From the NCBI GenBank assembly GCA_023439835.1, contig JAEXUW010000020.1, positions 124,001 to 188,000 of the forward strand: a stretch of DNA of 64,000 bases. The letters are read 5' to 3'. A model generated the notes under the pieces. The model saw only the letters and a program-made list of their open reading frames with translations. It made no database searches and was not told the origin of the DNA. Shown here piece by piece: positions 8,669 to 16,653 of this stretch. Made by a program: the position numbers and the translations under genes. Source of the DNA: Bacillota bacterium. GTDB taxonomy: Bacteria; Bacillota; Clostridia; Oscillospirales; Ruminococcaceae. Each line of letters starts with the position of its first letter. Position 1 is the first letter of the stretch.

Positions 8669-9946
8669 ATGGCAGCGGAGTATAAAAGAGAGCATCTTGC
8701 CGATGGCATTAATTTCACAACAATAATTGACCCAAAATTTAAAACTAACTACATCTTGATACGTTTTATGACAAAGCTTGATGCGTTTTCGGTATCTGAA
8801 AATGCAATCATTCCAAATCTTCTAGTAACCTCAAACGGTACATTTAAAACGAGAACTGAGCTTACAAAACGCCTGTCGGAGCTTTATGGTTCAGGGCTTA
8901 GCACTATTAATCATAAGCTTGGCGACAATCAGGTAATAGGTATTTCTGCGGGGTGTATTTGCGACAAATACGCTCTTGACGGTGAAATGCTGACTGAGCT
9001 TGTGACGGATATTCTTCTTGATTGCATATTTAATCCCGTTATTGAGGAGAACGGTTTTTCAAAGAAGGATTTTCTTTTAAGAAAGCAAGAGCTTTTAGAC
9101 AGCATTGACGCTGAAATAAATGAAAAGCGCACCTATGCCATTATTAAAGCAAATTCAGTAATATATAAAAATGAGCCGTCGGCACTCACTTCTTATGGAA
9201 ATAAGGAAAGTGCCTTGAAGCTTAACCCGCAGGACTGCTATAAAGCGTATAAAAAGCTTCTTAAAACAGCGGCAATTGACATAACCTATGCTGGCGGTTT
9301 TTATTCTGAGCAAGCTGTCTCAAAGCTTAAATCTGCTTTTGTCAAGCTTGATAGAAGCTATATTGAAAACCAGTATGCAGTGTTCAGCCCTGTAAAAAAT
9401 GAGGTGGAGGAAGCTTCTGACACACTTGATGTTAATCAATGCAAGATGGTTATGGCATTTAAATCAGAGCTCAAAGACGTTTATGTCAATAAGCTTATGA
9501 CCGTTATGCTTGGCGGAACAGCATTCTCAAAGCTCTTTACAAATGTTCGTGAGAAGTATAGTCTATGCTATTATTGTGCAGCGGGATATGTCGAGGGTAA
9601 AGGTGTTTTGATTGTTGACAGCGGCGTTGAAAAAGCCAATATCCCCAAAGCACGAGAGGAAATTATTAATCAGTTATCTTCACTGTCTAGCGGTGATTTC
9701 ACCGATGATGAGATGAAAAACGCTGTATTAAGTATTGCTGGTGATTATAAGTCAAACTATGATTCGACAGCGGATATGTCAAGCTGGTATTTCATTCAGG
9801 CTGTCAGAGGGGATTTTCTAACCCCTGAGCAGGCAATAGACAAGCTTAACAGTGTTACCAGAGAAGAAATTATTAATGCTGCAAAGTCATTTAAGCTTGA
9901 CACTGTGTATTTAATGCTCGGAAGCGAAAAGGAGGATTCAAATTAG
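8669..9946 (+). CDS. M16 family peptidase-like protein, YmfF type (inactive subunit)
   Basis: The 425-residue protein has a two-domain M16 fold, but the zinc-binding HxxEH motif is missing where it should be (the region reads RLSELYGSG). This matches the catalytically degenerate partner in the ymfF-ymfH pair of Firmicutes. The next gene has the intact motif, so the two probably form a heterodimeric processing peptidase, as in other M16B pairs. The pair has been linked by annotation to maturation of modified elongation factor P, though the substrate here is unknown. The start at 8669 follows AAGGAG. Its stop overlaps the next start by one base (TAGTG at 9944-9948). Confidence 0.85.
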   Translation: MAAEYKREHLADGINFTTIIDPKFKTNYILIRFMTKLDAFSVSENAIIPNLLVTSNGTFKTRTELTKRLSELYGSGLSTINHKLGDNQVIGISAGCICDKYALDGEMLTELVTDILLDCIFNPVIEENGFSKKDFLLRKQELLDSIDAEINEKRTYAIIKANSVIYKNEPSALTSYGNKESALKLNPQDCYKAYKKLLKTAAIDITYAGGFYSEQAVSKLKSAFVKLDRSYIENQYAVFSPVKNEVEEASDTLDVNQCKMVMAFKSELKDVYVNKLMTVMLGGTAFSKLFTNVREKYSLCYYCAAGYVEGKGVLIVDSGVEKANIPKAREEIINQLSSLSSGDFTDDEMKNAVLSIAGDYKSNYDSTADMSSWYFIQAVRGDFLTPEQAIDKLNSVTREEIINAAKSFKLDTVYLMLGSEKEDSN

Positions 9947-11220
9947 TGGAAAAGCAGATAATCCGAAATGACCGTACCGGGGAACAATATTTTAAGTTTA
10001 AACATCCGTCGGGATTAACCATACTTGTTTGGGAGATGGAGGGCTTTTCATCGACGGAGGCTCTTTTCGGGACGAAATACGGCTCAATAAACAGTCGCTT
10101 TAAAACCTCTAAGGACGCTGACTTTGTTGAAGTCCCCTCTGGAATAGCGCATTTTTTAGAGCATAAGCTGTTTGAGAATGAGGACACCGATGTTTTTGAC
10201 CTTTATGCAAAAACCGGTGCAAATGCAAATGCCTATACAAGCTTTGACAAGACCTGTTATCTATTCAGCACAGGCGACAGGTATCAGGAGGCTTTGGAGA
10301 TTCTTCTGTCATTTGTCCAAAGCCCATATTTCACAAAAGAAACCGTCGATAAGGAGCAGGGCATTATCGGGCAGGAAATCAGGATGTATGATGATAACCC
10401 TGATTGGCGTGTGTTTTTTAATCTTCTTGATGCTGTTTTTGTTAATCATCCAGTGAAAATTGATATAGCAGGAACGGTGGAAAGCATCGCAAATATAGAT
10501 GCCGAGCTTTTATACAAATGCTATTACACGTTTTATAACCTTAATAATATGGTGCTTTCAATAGCAGGGAACTGCAACGCTTCAGAGGTTCTTGAAATAG
10601 CAGAACGCTTTTTGAAGAAAAATGAGGATGTAAATTTAGAAACAACCTTCCCTGAAGAGCCTGATTATGTTAACAAAAAAGAGGTTGTTCAAAAGCTTCC
10701 TATCGGAACACCGATTTTCAACATCGGATTTAAGACCAAACCGGTTTTTGGAAAAGATGCAATAAAAAAAGAAATGACAGCGAGCATAATCTTGTCACTT
10801 CTTGGGGGAAGCACATCGTCGCTTTATCGTCAGCTATTTGACGAGGGGCTGATTAACTCAAGCTTTTCAACCGAGGTATTCAGCGGTGATGGATATTTTG
10901 TCAATATTTTCGGTGGCGACTCAAAGAATCCGAGAGAAGTTATGTCACGAATTCAGTCTGAGATAGACAGAGCAAAAAAAGACGGTCTTGATGCAGAGGA
11001 ATTTGAAATTATTAAAAAATCAAAATATGGCAAGCTAATCAGAGGCTTTAATAATGTCGAGGCTTGTGCGTCGCTAATGTTGAATTCGCATTTTAATGAT
11101 GTAGATGCATTTGAAACAGTTGAGATTCTTGCCGGAATAACTTATGAGGATGTAATGAGCGGACTTAACGAGATGTTTGATAATGACAAGGCTTCTATTT
11201 CAATAATTGAAGCAAACTAA
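9946..11220 (+). CDS. M16 family zinc peptidase, YmfH type (active subunit)
   Basis: The 424-residue M16 metallopeptidase has an intact inverted zinc motif, His69-Phe-Leu-Glu72-His73 (GIAHFLEHKLFE). It is followed by the family segment TGANANAYTSFDKTCYLFS and a C-terminal M16_C domain. GTG at 9946 is the start, overlapping the upstream stop by one base, with GGAGG at 9931-9935. It is the catalytic partner of the upstream inactive paralogue. lgt follows after 12 bp, so the peptidase pair, lgt and folD are probably one transcript. Confidence 0.9.
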   Translation: MEKQIIRNDRTGEQYFKFKHPSGLTILVWEMEGFSSTEALFGTKYGSINSRFKTSKDADFVEVPSGIAHFLEHKLFENEDTDVFDLYAKTGANANAYTSFDKTCYLFSTGDRYQEALEILLSFVQSPYFTKETVDKEQGIIGQEIRMYDDNPDWRVFFNLLDAVFVNHPVKIDIAGTVESIANIDAELLYKCYYTFYNLNNMVLSIAGNCNASEVLEIAERFLKKNEDVNLETTFPEEPDYVNKKEVVQKLPIGTPIFNIGFKTKPVFGKDAIKKEMTASIILSLLGGSTSSLYRQLFDEGLINSSFSTEVFSGDGYFVNIFGGDSKNPREVMSRIQSEIDRAKKDGLDAEEFEIIKKSKYGKLIRGFNNVEACASLMLNSHFNDVDAFETVEILAGITYEDVMSGLNEMFDNDKASISIIEAN

Positions 11221-11232
11221 AGGAGAGTTTTT

Positions 11233-12339
11233 ATGACAGATGTAATGGTCGAGAAAATTAAGCAGAATACCGATCAGGTATTCTTCCCGTTTATCAGTGA
11301 GAAAGGTATTGAAATTGACAGGGTTGCTTTTATTATTCCGGGAATTGGTATCGAAATATATTGGTATGGCTTGTTGATAGGCATAGGCGTTGTGCTTGCA
11401 ATGCTTTTGGCATACAAGAAATTCCAAAGCTTTGGCATTGACTCTGATCGGGCGACGGATGTTATTATCGGCGGAGTAATCGGTGCTGTTTTGTTTGCTA
11501 GACTGTATTATGTCATATTCAGCTGGTCTGACTATGTTTTAGATGGAAAAATTCAGTGGAAGCAGTTACTAAACTATCGTGACGGCGGGCTTGCTATCTA
11601 TGGCGGCGTAATAGGCGGATTTTTAGCAGCCAGTGTTATTTGCAGATTAAGAAAAATCAAGGCGGCGGCGCTATTTGACATTGCTTCAATGGGCTTTTTA
11701 ATTGGTCAAGCACTTGGAAGATGGGGGAACTTCTTTAATCAGGAGTGTTATGGTTCCCTTACAAAGCTCCCGTGGGCGATGACCAGCAAGAAAATTATGT
11801 TTGAGCTTTCAACTCTTTACCCTGATTCCCCTAAGGCGGAGCTTTTGGCGCATCCGACATTTCTATATGAATCACTGTGGTGCATAATCGGATTTCTAGG
11901 TTTGTACTTTTATATGAAGCACCGTAAATTTGACGGCGAAATGTTCTTGTTATATTTGGGCTGGTATGGATTAGGGCGGACTGTTTTTGAAGGGCTTAGA
12001 ACTGACAGCCTTTATTTGGGAAGCACTTCCATACGAGTATCTCAGATTTTTGCGGCGCTATGCGTTATCGCTTCGGTTGTGCTTATTGTTTATAAAAGAA
12101 TGGCGATTAAGAAAGCGGGAAGCTATCAGTTCTTTTACGAAACTGAGCTTTCTAAGTCTCAGATTGAAGGATCAAAGAAAAAGTTTTCCGAAGAAAAGAC
12201 GAATAAGCGTCCACTAAAAGAATTAATAAACAGTGCTTTTGAGAATGATCCTGAGGAAGATGATGACGAGGATGAAGCTGACGAATTTTATGACGCCGGC
12301 GAAGATGACGATGATGAGGAGGATGACATAGATGAGTAA
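11233..12339 (+). CDS. lgt: Prolipoprotein diacylglyceryl transferase
   Basis: Lgt transfers diacylglycerol from phosphatidylglycerol to the lipobox cysteine of prelipoproteins in the cytoplasmic membrane. Seven membrane helices, YRDGGLAIYGGVIGGF and the signature GRWGNFFNQECYG are present. At 368 residues it is about 80 longer than usual. The extra part is a charged cytoplasmic tail that ends in an almost pure Asp/Glu stretch (last 35 residues). The window encodes at least two lipoproteins (PstS and the protein at 37.1 kb) that would be its substrates. The stop overlaps folD by 8 bp. Confidence 0.95.
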   Translation: MTDVMVEKIKQNTDQVFFPFISEKGIEIDRVAFIIPGIGIEIYWYGLLIGIGVVLAMLLAYKKFQSFGIDSDRATDVIIGGVIGAVLFARLYYVIFSWSDYVLDGKIQWKQLLNYRDGGLAIYGGVIGGFLAASVICRLRKIKAAALFDIASMGFLIGQALGRWGNFFNQECYGSLTKLPWAMTSKKIMFELSTLYPDSPKAELLAHPTFLYESLWCIIGFLGLYFYMKHRKFDGEMFLLYLGWYGLGRTVFEGLRTDSLYLGSTSIRVSQIFAALCVIASVVLIVYKRMAIKKAGSYQFFYETELSKSQIEGSKKKFSEEKTNKRPLKELINSAFENDPEEDDDEDEADEFYDAGEDDDDEEDDIDE

Positions 12340-13186
12340 AATAATAGACGGAAAGGCTGTATCGGCTTTAGTTAAGGCAAGAATTAAAACTGAAGTTTCA
12401 GCTCTTCTGGAAGATGACGTTACTGTTGGACTAGCAGTAATTATCGTTGGTAACAATCCCGCCTCAAGAGTTTATGTCAACGCAAAGAAAAAAGCCTGTG
12501 AAGAAGCGGGAATAACCTCATTTGAATATGCTCTTTCTGAAGAAACAAGCCAAAGTGAACTGATTGAACTGATTGAAAAGTTAAACAGCGACGACAGAGT
12601 CAATGGAATACTTTGTCAGCTTCCTCTTCCGAAGACTATTGACGAAATGGCTGTTCTATATGCAATTTCGCCGGAAAAGGACGTAGATGCTTTTCATCCC
12701 GTTAATGTCGGGAAAATAATGATCGGTGATTATAGCTTTCTTCCGTGTACGCCGGCTGGTGTAATGGAGTTAATCGACAGCACAGGCGTTTCTATTCAAG
12801 GGAAGGAATGTGTCGTTGTCGGCAGAAGTAATATTGTGGGAAAGCCGATGTCAATGCTTCTTCTTCACAGAAGCGGAACTGTAACGGTGTGTCATTCAAA
12901 AACAAAGGATTTAGCCGAGGTTTGTAGACGTGCAGATATTCTTGTGGCAGCAGTAGGAGTGCCTAATCTTATTAATGCCAATATGGTTAAAGAGGGCGCA
13001 GTAGTAATCGACGTCGGCATGAACAGGCTTGAAAACGGGAAGCTCTGCGGTGATGTTGATTTTGACGCTGTCAAGGATATCGCCGGTTATATAACACCTG
13101 TTCCCGGTGGAGTAGGGCCAATGACTATTGCTATGCTATTACAGAACACATTAACCTCAGCAAAAATTAAAAACGGAATAAAGTAA
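12332..13186 (+). CDS. folD: Bifunctional methylenetetrahydrofolate dehydrogenase/cyclohydrolase
   Basis: FolD interconverts 5,10-methylene-, methenyl- and 10-formyl-tetrahydrofolate in cytosolic one-carbon metabolism. The 284-residue protein has the catalytic-lysine motif YVNAKKKACEE, the substrate motif GILCQLPLP, the Asp of PEKDVDAFHP, and the NADP-binding segment VVGRSNIVGKPMS. The C-terminal PVPGGVGPMTIAML is the second family signature. The start overlaps the end of lgt (ATGAGTAA), so translation is probably coupled. A hairpin terminator follows immediately. Confidence 0.97.
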   Translation: MSKIIDGKAVSALVKARIKTEVSALLEDDVTVGLAVIIVGNNPASRVYVNAKKKACEEAGITSFEYALSEETSQSELIELIEKLNSDDRVNGILCQLPLPKTIDEMAVLYAISPEKDVDAFHPVNVGKIMIGDYSFLPCTPAGVMELIDSTGVSIQGKECVVVGRSNIVGKPMSMLLLHRSGTVTVCHSKTKDLAEVCRRADILVAAVGVPNLINANMVKEGAVVIDVGMNRLENGKLCGDVDFDAVKDIAGYITPVPGGVGPMTIAMLLQNTLTSAKIKNGIK

Positions 13187-13193
13187 ATAATTT

Positions 13194-13231
13194 CGGCGAG
13201 GAAATGCTTATGCTTTCATCGCCGTTATTTG
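13194..13231 (+). terminator. Intrinsic terminator after folD
   Basis: Stem CGGCGA (13194-13199) pairs with TCGCCG (13219-13224), with an inner GAAA/TTTC pairing, and is followed by a T-rich tail. It closes the M16/lgt/folD transcript. Confidence 0.75.
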
Positions 13232-13233
13232 AC

Positions 13234-13262
13234 TTGACAGTATATTTTTGCTATACTGTAAT
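13234..13262 (+). promoter_or_regulatory. Promoter with overlapping dyad operator (DUF5685 operon)
   Basis: TTGACA (13234-13239) and TGTAAT (13257-13262) are 17 bp apart. An 8-bp perfect inverted repeat, ACAGTATA (13237-13244) and TATACTGT (13252-13259), spans the spacer and touches both elements. A protein bound here would block RNA polymerase. The regulator is not identified. Confidence 0.7.
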
Positions 13263-13288
13263 CATAAATTTAGAATCGGGGAAGCTAA

Positions 13289-14164
13289 TTGTTCGGGTAT
13301 GTCAGAATATTTAAACCGCATCTGCGCATTTGTGAATACGATACTTATAAAGCTGTTTATTGCGGACTTTGCAAGGAGCTAGGGAGAAGCTACAGCTTTG
13401 TTTTACGGTTTACATTAAGCTATGATTTTGCGTTTTTATCAATGCTGTCTATGGCGTATGATGAAAGCAGCGTTAGAATGGAGAAGCAGCGTTGTATAGC
13501 GCATCCATTTAAGAAAACCATGTGCGCTGTATGCAGCGGGGATTTTGAATATCCCGCCGCTGCCGCCGTTTTGTCTGTATATCATAAGCTTTGTGACGAT
13601 AAATATGACAAGGGTTTAAAATCTAAGATACGTGCTTATTTACTCCTTCCCTTAATAAAAAAGTCCTATAAGAAAGCAAAAAATAAGTTCCCGAGGCTTT
13701 CAGAAATAATCGAGAATTCAATGGAATTGCAACGTGTTATTGAGAAAGAAGGCACGGCAGGGATAGACAAAGCCAGTGAACCTACCGCTAGTATTATGCA
13801 AGCTATTGCAGGGGAGCTGTCGGAAGATTCAACAGAGAAAAGAATTCTTGAGCGCTTTGGGTATCTTTTGGGAAGGTATGTGTATCTTTGCGATGCTGTT
13901 GATGATGTTGAAAAGGACTTGCAAAAGAGAAATTTCAACCCTTTGATTTCTATGGTGACGAACAAACCGTCTGAAAAAGAGTTGAGCGAAATTAAACAAT
14001 CAGCGTGGGACAGTATTAACATTACGCTTGCTGAGCTTTCTAACGCTTATATACTTATGTCAGTTAAAAAATATAAGTCAATACTTGACAATATAATATA
14101 TCTTGGTTTAAAAAATACGTTTGAGCAGATAATAAAAAAGGATAAGGAGAAAACAAATGAGTGA
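13289..14164 (+). CDS. DUF5685 family protein
   Basis: The 291-residue protein begins MFGYVRIFKPHLRICEYDTYKAVYCGLCKELG, typical of the DUF5685 family of Clostridia. A cysteine set follows (YCGLCK, RCIAHPFKKTMCAVC), and a helical C-terminal half with DAVDDVEKDLQKRNFNPL is reminiscent of all-alpha isoprenoid-synthase-like or metal-binding folds. The function is unknown. TTG at 13289 is the start, supported by the conserved N-terminus and a GGGG box 8 bp upstream. The stop overlaps the J-domain gene (ATGAGTGA), so the two products are likely made together. An inverted-repeat operator covers the promoter. Confidence 0.85.
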   Translation: MFGYVRIFKPHLRICEYDTYKAVYCGLCKELGRSYSFVLRFTLSYDFAFLSMLSMAYDESSVRMEKQRCIAHPFKKTMCAVCSGDFEYPAAAAVLSVYHKLCDDKYDKGLKSKIRAYLLLPLIKKSYKKAKNKFPRLSEIIENSMELQRVIEKEGTAGIDKASEPTASIMQAIAGELSEDSTEKRILERFGYLLGRYVYLCDAVDDVEKDLQKRNFNPLISMVTNKPSEKELSEIKQSAWDSINITLAELSNAYILMSVKKYKSILDNIIYLGLKNTFEQIIKKDKEKTNE

Positions 14165-14792
14165 CCCGTATAAGATTTTAGGAGTATCGCCTTCAGACAG
14201 TGATGATAAAATTAAAGAAGCTTATCGTGAGCTAGCGAAAAAATATCATCCCGATAATTATCAACAAAGTCCGATAAGTGATATTGCAGATCAAAAAATG
14301 GCTGAGATAAACAATGCTTTTGATGAGATAATGAATATGCGTCGTTCCAAAGGAAGCGCTTATTCAGCAAACGGCACATCAAACGGTAATTATCAGGGAA
14401 GCTATTCTCCGGAATATCAAGAAATTAGAAGACTCATTCAAAGCGGTAATATTACTGCTGCTGATAACATGCTTGAGTCGATAAATATAAGCATTAGGGG
14501 CGCGGAGTGGTTTTTTCTAAAGGGGAGTGTCTGCTATATGAGAGGGTGGCTTGATGAAGCTATTCAGAACTTTACAAAAGCCTCTTCTTTGGAGCCTCAA
14601 AACGCCGAATACCGTGCGGCTATGACACAGATGATGAGCAGCAGGCAGGGTAACATGAATGGCAACCCTTATCAGCCTTACAGAACAAACCCAAACGCAA
14701 ACGGATGCAGCGGGTGTAATGTATGCACCTCACTCCTTTGTGCGGACTGCTGCTGTGAGTGTATGGGCGGCGACCTTATTAGCTGCTGCTGA
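14157..14792 (+). CDS. J-domain protein with TPR-like region and Cys-rich tail
   Basis: The 211-residue protein has an N-terminal J domain (residues 1-62) carrying the HPD motif (KKYHPDNYQ) that stimulates DnaK-type Hsp70 ATPase. A flexible Ser/Asn/Tyr linker follows, then a TPR-like helical repeat (AEWFFLKGSVCYMRGWLDEAIQNF, about 114-137). The C-terminal 30 residues contain ten cysteines in CxxC and CCC clusters (residues 182-211), consistent with metal binding or membrane-associated acylation. It is not DnaJ itself, since the G/F region and zinc-finger arrangement are absent. It is translationally coupled to the DUF5685 gene and followed by a small membrane protein, so the three may act together. 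Confidence 0.85.
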   Translation: MSDPYKILGVSPSDSDDKIKEAYRELAKKYHPDNYQQSPISDIADQKMAEINNAFDEIMNMRRSKGSAYSANGTSNGNYQGSYSPEYQEIRRLIQSGNITAADNMLESINISIRGAEWFFLKGSVCYMRGWLDEAIQNFTKASSLEPQNAEYRAAMTQMMSSRQGNMNGNPYQPYRTNPNANGCSGCNVCTSLLCADCCCECMGGDLISCC

Positions 14793-14802
14793 TGGTGATT
14801 TT

Positions 14803-15348
14803 ATGAAGAGTAAAGTCAGCTTTAAGGTTTCACTTGGCGGCGTGGTTTCATCAATTTGTTTGTTCGCAATGTTTCTAACAGGAATAATGCCGATATTTGT
14901 CTATGCTCTTCCTGCGGCAGCGGGAACGCTAATGATTATTATTGTCGTTGAAATCAGCACGACTTGGGCTTTTGTCACATACATTTCTGTTGGGCTTCTT
15001 TCTCTTCTTATCACGCCTGATAAAGAAGCCTCTATTTTGTTTATTCTGTTTTTTGGATTTTATCCAATAATTAAATCTCAGCTAGAAAAGCTAAAAGTCA
15101 AGTTGTTTGAATATTTGCTTAAGCTAGTGGTATTTAATGCAGGAATCCTGCTGTCATATTTACTGCTGATAAAGATAATGGGAATGAGTGAGGTGTTAGA
15201 ACAGCTTGGTGATTATGGAAAGTACGGAGGCTTGATTTTTCTTGCTGTTGGAAATGCCGTTTTTATTGTGTATGATATTGCATTAACTCAGCTTATCAGC
15301 ACATATATCAATTGGTTCAGACCCAAAATATTAAGAAAGCTGAAATAA
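14803..15348 (+). CDS. Polytopic membrane protein of unknown function
   Basis: The protein of about 181 residues has five or six predicted membrane helices (for example GVVSSICLFAMFLTGIMPIF, LPAAAGTLMIIIVVEI, FVTYISVGLLSLLI and LVVFNAGILLSYLLLI). It lies 10 bp after the J-domain gene. I chose ATG at 14803 because the longer reading frame runs inside the upstream gene; the ribosome binding site is weak, suggesting coupling. The shape recalls small ECF-transporter S components or BioY-like proteins, but no substrate motif is visible. I leave the function open. Confidence 0.65.
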   Translation: MKSKVSFKVSLGGVVSSICLFAMFLTGIMPIFVYALPAAAGTLMIIIVVEISTTWAFVTYISVGLLSLLITPDKEASILFILFFGFYPIIKSQLEKLKVKLFEYLLKLVVFNAGILLSYLLLIKIMGMSEVLEQLGDYGKYGGLIFLAVGNAVFIVYDIALTQLISTYINWFRPKILRKLK

Positions 15349-15408
15349 TTCTTGAGGATAATACCTATCAAAGGGTGTTGCTAACAGGAATATGAGGTAA
15401 ATTAATAT

Positions 15409-16125
15409 ATGGATAAAAAGAAAAAATATATCCAAATGATAATGCTTATTATCTTTATTGCAGTAATGGTAATAGCGACGTATCTAATGATACCACTTAT
15501 TAAGCTATTAAATACAGAAGAGGGAAGACTGTTAATTGCCGAAAAAGTGAAGGCCCACGGTACGCTTTCTGTATTGATGTTTTTGCTTCTTCAGATTATT
15601 CAAGTCGTTGTCGCAATCATACCCGGTGAGCCTGTTGAAGTCATGGGCGGTATTTTATTCGGGGGCTTTGGCGGATTCGGGCTTTGTATGGCTGGCGTTC
15701 TTGTTGGGACGGTCACAGTATATTATCTTGTCAGCTGGGTCGGAAAGCCTCTTGTCAATGCAGTCGTTGACAGCGACAAACTTAATAAATACAAAATCCT
15801 TAATGACAATAGGCGGCTTGAATTATTTATTTTTGTTCTTTTTCTTATTCCGGGAACGCCTAAGGATGCTCTGACATATCTTGTTCCGATGACAAAAATT
15901 AAACCGCATAAGTTTTTTATTTATTCAACTATTGCGAGAATTCCCTCTGTTATTTCATCGACATTCGTTGGTTCAAATATCGGAAAGGGAAGATGGGTTT
16001 TAAGCATTGTCATTTTTTCGTTAACAGTTGTTATTGGTTTAGTCGGAATTTATTATAATGAAAAAATAATATCAAAAGCAAAGAAAGCGAATAAGAAAAA
16101 TCGTGGAGAAGTCAAAAAAAATTAA
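15409..16125 (+). CDS. TVP38/TMEM64 family (VTT domain) membrane protein
   Basis: The 238-residue membrane protein has the SNARE-associated/VTT domain: IIPGEPVEVMGGILFGGFGG (about residues 70-90), the re-entrant-loop glycines that follow, and FLIPGTPKDALTYLVPMTKI (about 145-165). Members of this DedA-related superfamily are proposed lipid scramblases or membrane-homeostasis factors. The C-terminus is short and very basic. ATG at 15409 lies behind a GAGG box. A 10-bp stem terminator follows, shared with the converging DUF6465 gene. Confidence 0.9.
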   Translation: MDKKKKYIQMIMLIIFIAVMVIATYLMIPLIKLLNTEEGRLLIAEKVKAHGTLSVLMFLLLQIIQVVVAIIPGEPVEVMGGILFGGFGGFGLCMAGVLVGTVTVYYLVSWVGKPLVNAVVDSDKLNKYKILNDNRRLELFIFVLFLIPGTPKDALTYLVPMTKIKPHKFFIYSTIARIPSVISSTFVGSNIGKGRWVLSIVIFSLTVVIGLVGIYYNEKIISKAKKANKKNRGEVKKN

Positions 16126-16155
16126 CACCCGCTGTAATAAACAGAGGGTGTTAAT
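16121..16155. terminator. Bidirectional intrinsic terminator
   Basis: ATTAACACCC (16121-16130) pairs perfectly with GGGTGTTAAT (16146-16155), and an inner CTGT/ACAG pair extends the stem. It lies between two converging genes. Confidence 0.8.
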
Positions 16156-16166
16156 AATAATTTGGA

Positions 16167-16517
16167 TTAAAGATCGATTTTTTCGCCGTCAGCCTTTTCG
16201 TTAATTACATAATAAGCAGCACTTTCATCAGGCTTTAAGTAAATATCCATTGTGTTGATTGCTGTTCTCTTGTGAGCAGCTTTGTATGCCGCAGTAACTT
16301 GAGCAATTACATCCTTTACAAGCACCTGCTTGCCGTTAAATTCAATATAAACATTTGGCTCTGAAGAAGTTGAAGCAACTTTCTTTTCAGTTGACTTTTT
16401 GGTTTTGACAACTTTCTTTTTTGTTTCAGCCACAGGAGTTTCAATTACGGCTTCAACAGCCGCAATAGAACTTTCAGCAGCAGGAGCTTCTGTTGATTTT
16501 ACTTTTTTAATTGCCAT
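16167..16517 (-). CDS. DUF6465 family protein
   Basis: The 116-residue cytosolic protein has an Ala/Lys/Thr-rich, disordered N-terminal half (about residues 1-55) and a compact C-terminal domain (NVYIEFNGKQVLVKDVIAQV to the end), which matches the DUF6465 family of Clostridia. The function is unknown; the basic repeat-like N-terminus could bind nucleic acid. I chose ATG at 16517, preceded by AAAGGTGA, over the GTG at 16526. A consensus promoter lies about 55 bp upstream. Confidence 0.75.
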   Translation of the reverse strand: MAIKKVKSTEAPAAESSIAAVEAVIETPVAETKKKVVKTKKSTEKKVASTSSEPNVYIEFNGKQVLVKDVIAQVTAAYKAAHKRTAINTMDIYLKPDESAAYYVINEKADGEKIDL

Positions 16518-16570
16518 AACAATCACCTTTCGTTAATAAATTATGTTGGGACAGACCTAATAATACATAC

Positions 16571-16599
16571 ATTATAATACACATAGATAAAAATGTCAA
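16571..16599 (-). promoter_or_regulatory. Consensus sigma-A promoter of the DUF6465 gene
   Basis: On the minus strand, TTGACA (16599-16594) and TATAAT (16576-16571) are separated by exactly 17 bp. Both hexamers match the consensus perfectly, so strong constitutive expression is expected. Confidence 0.85.
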
Positions 16600-16653
16600 T
16601 TATTTAACAACAAATAATTAATTAATTGTTCTGTTATTGAGAATCAGCTTAAT

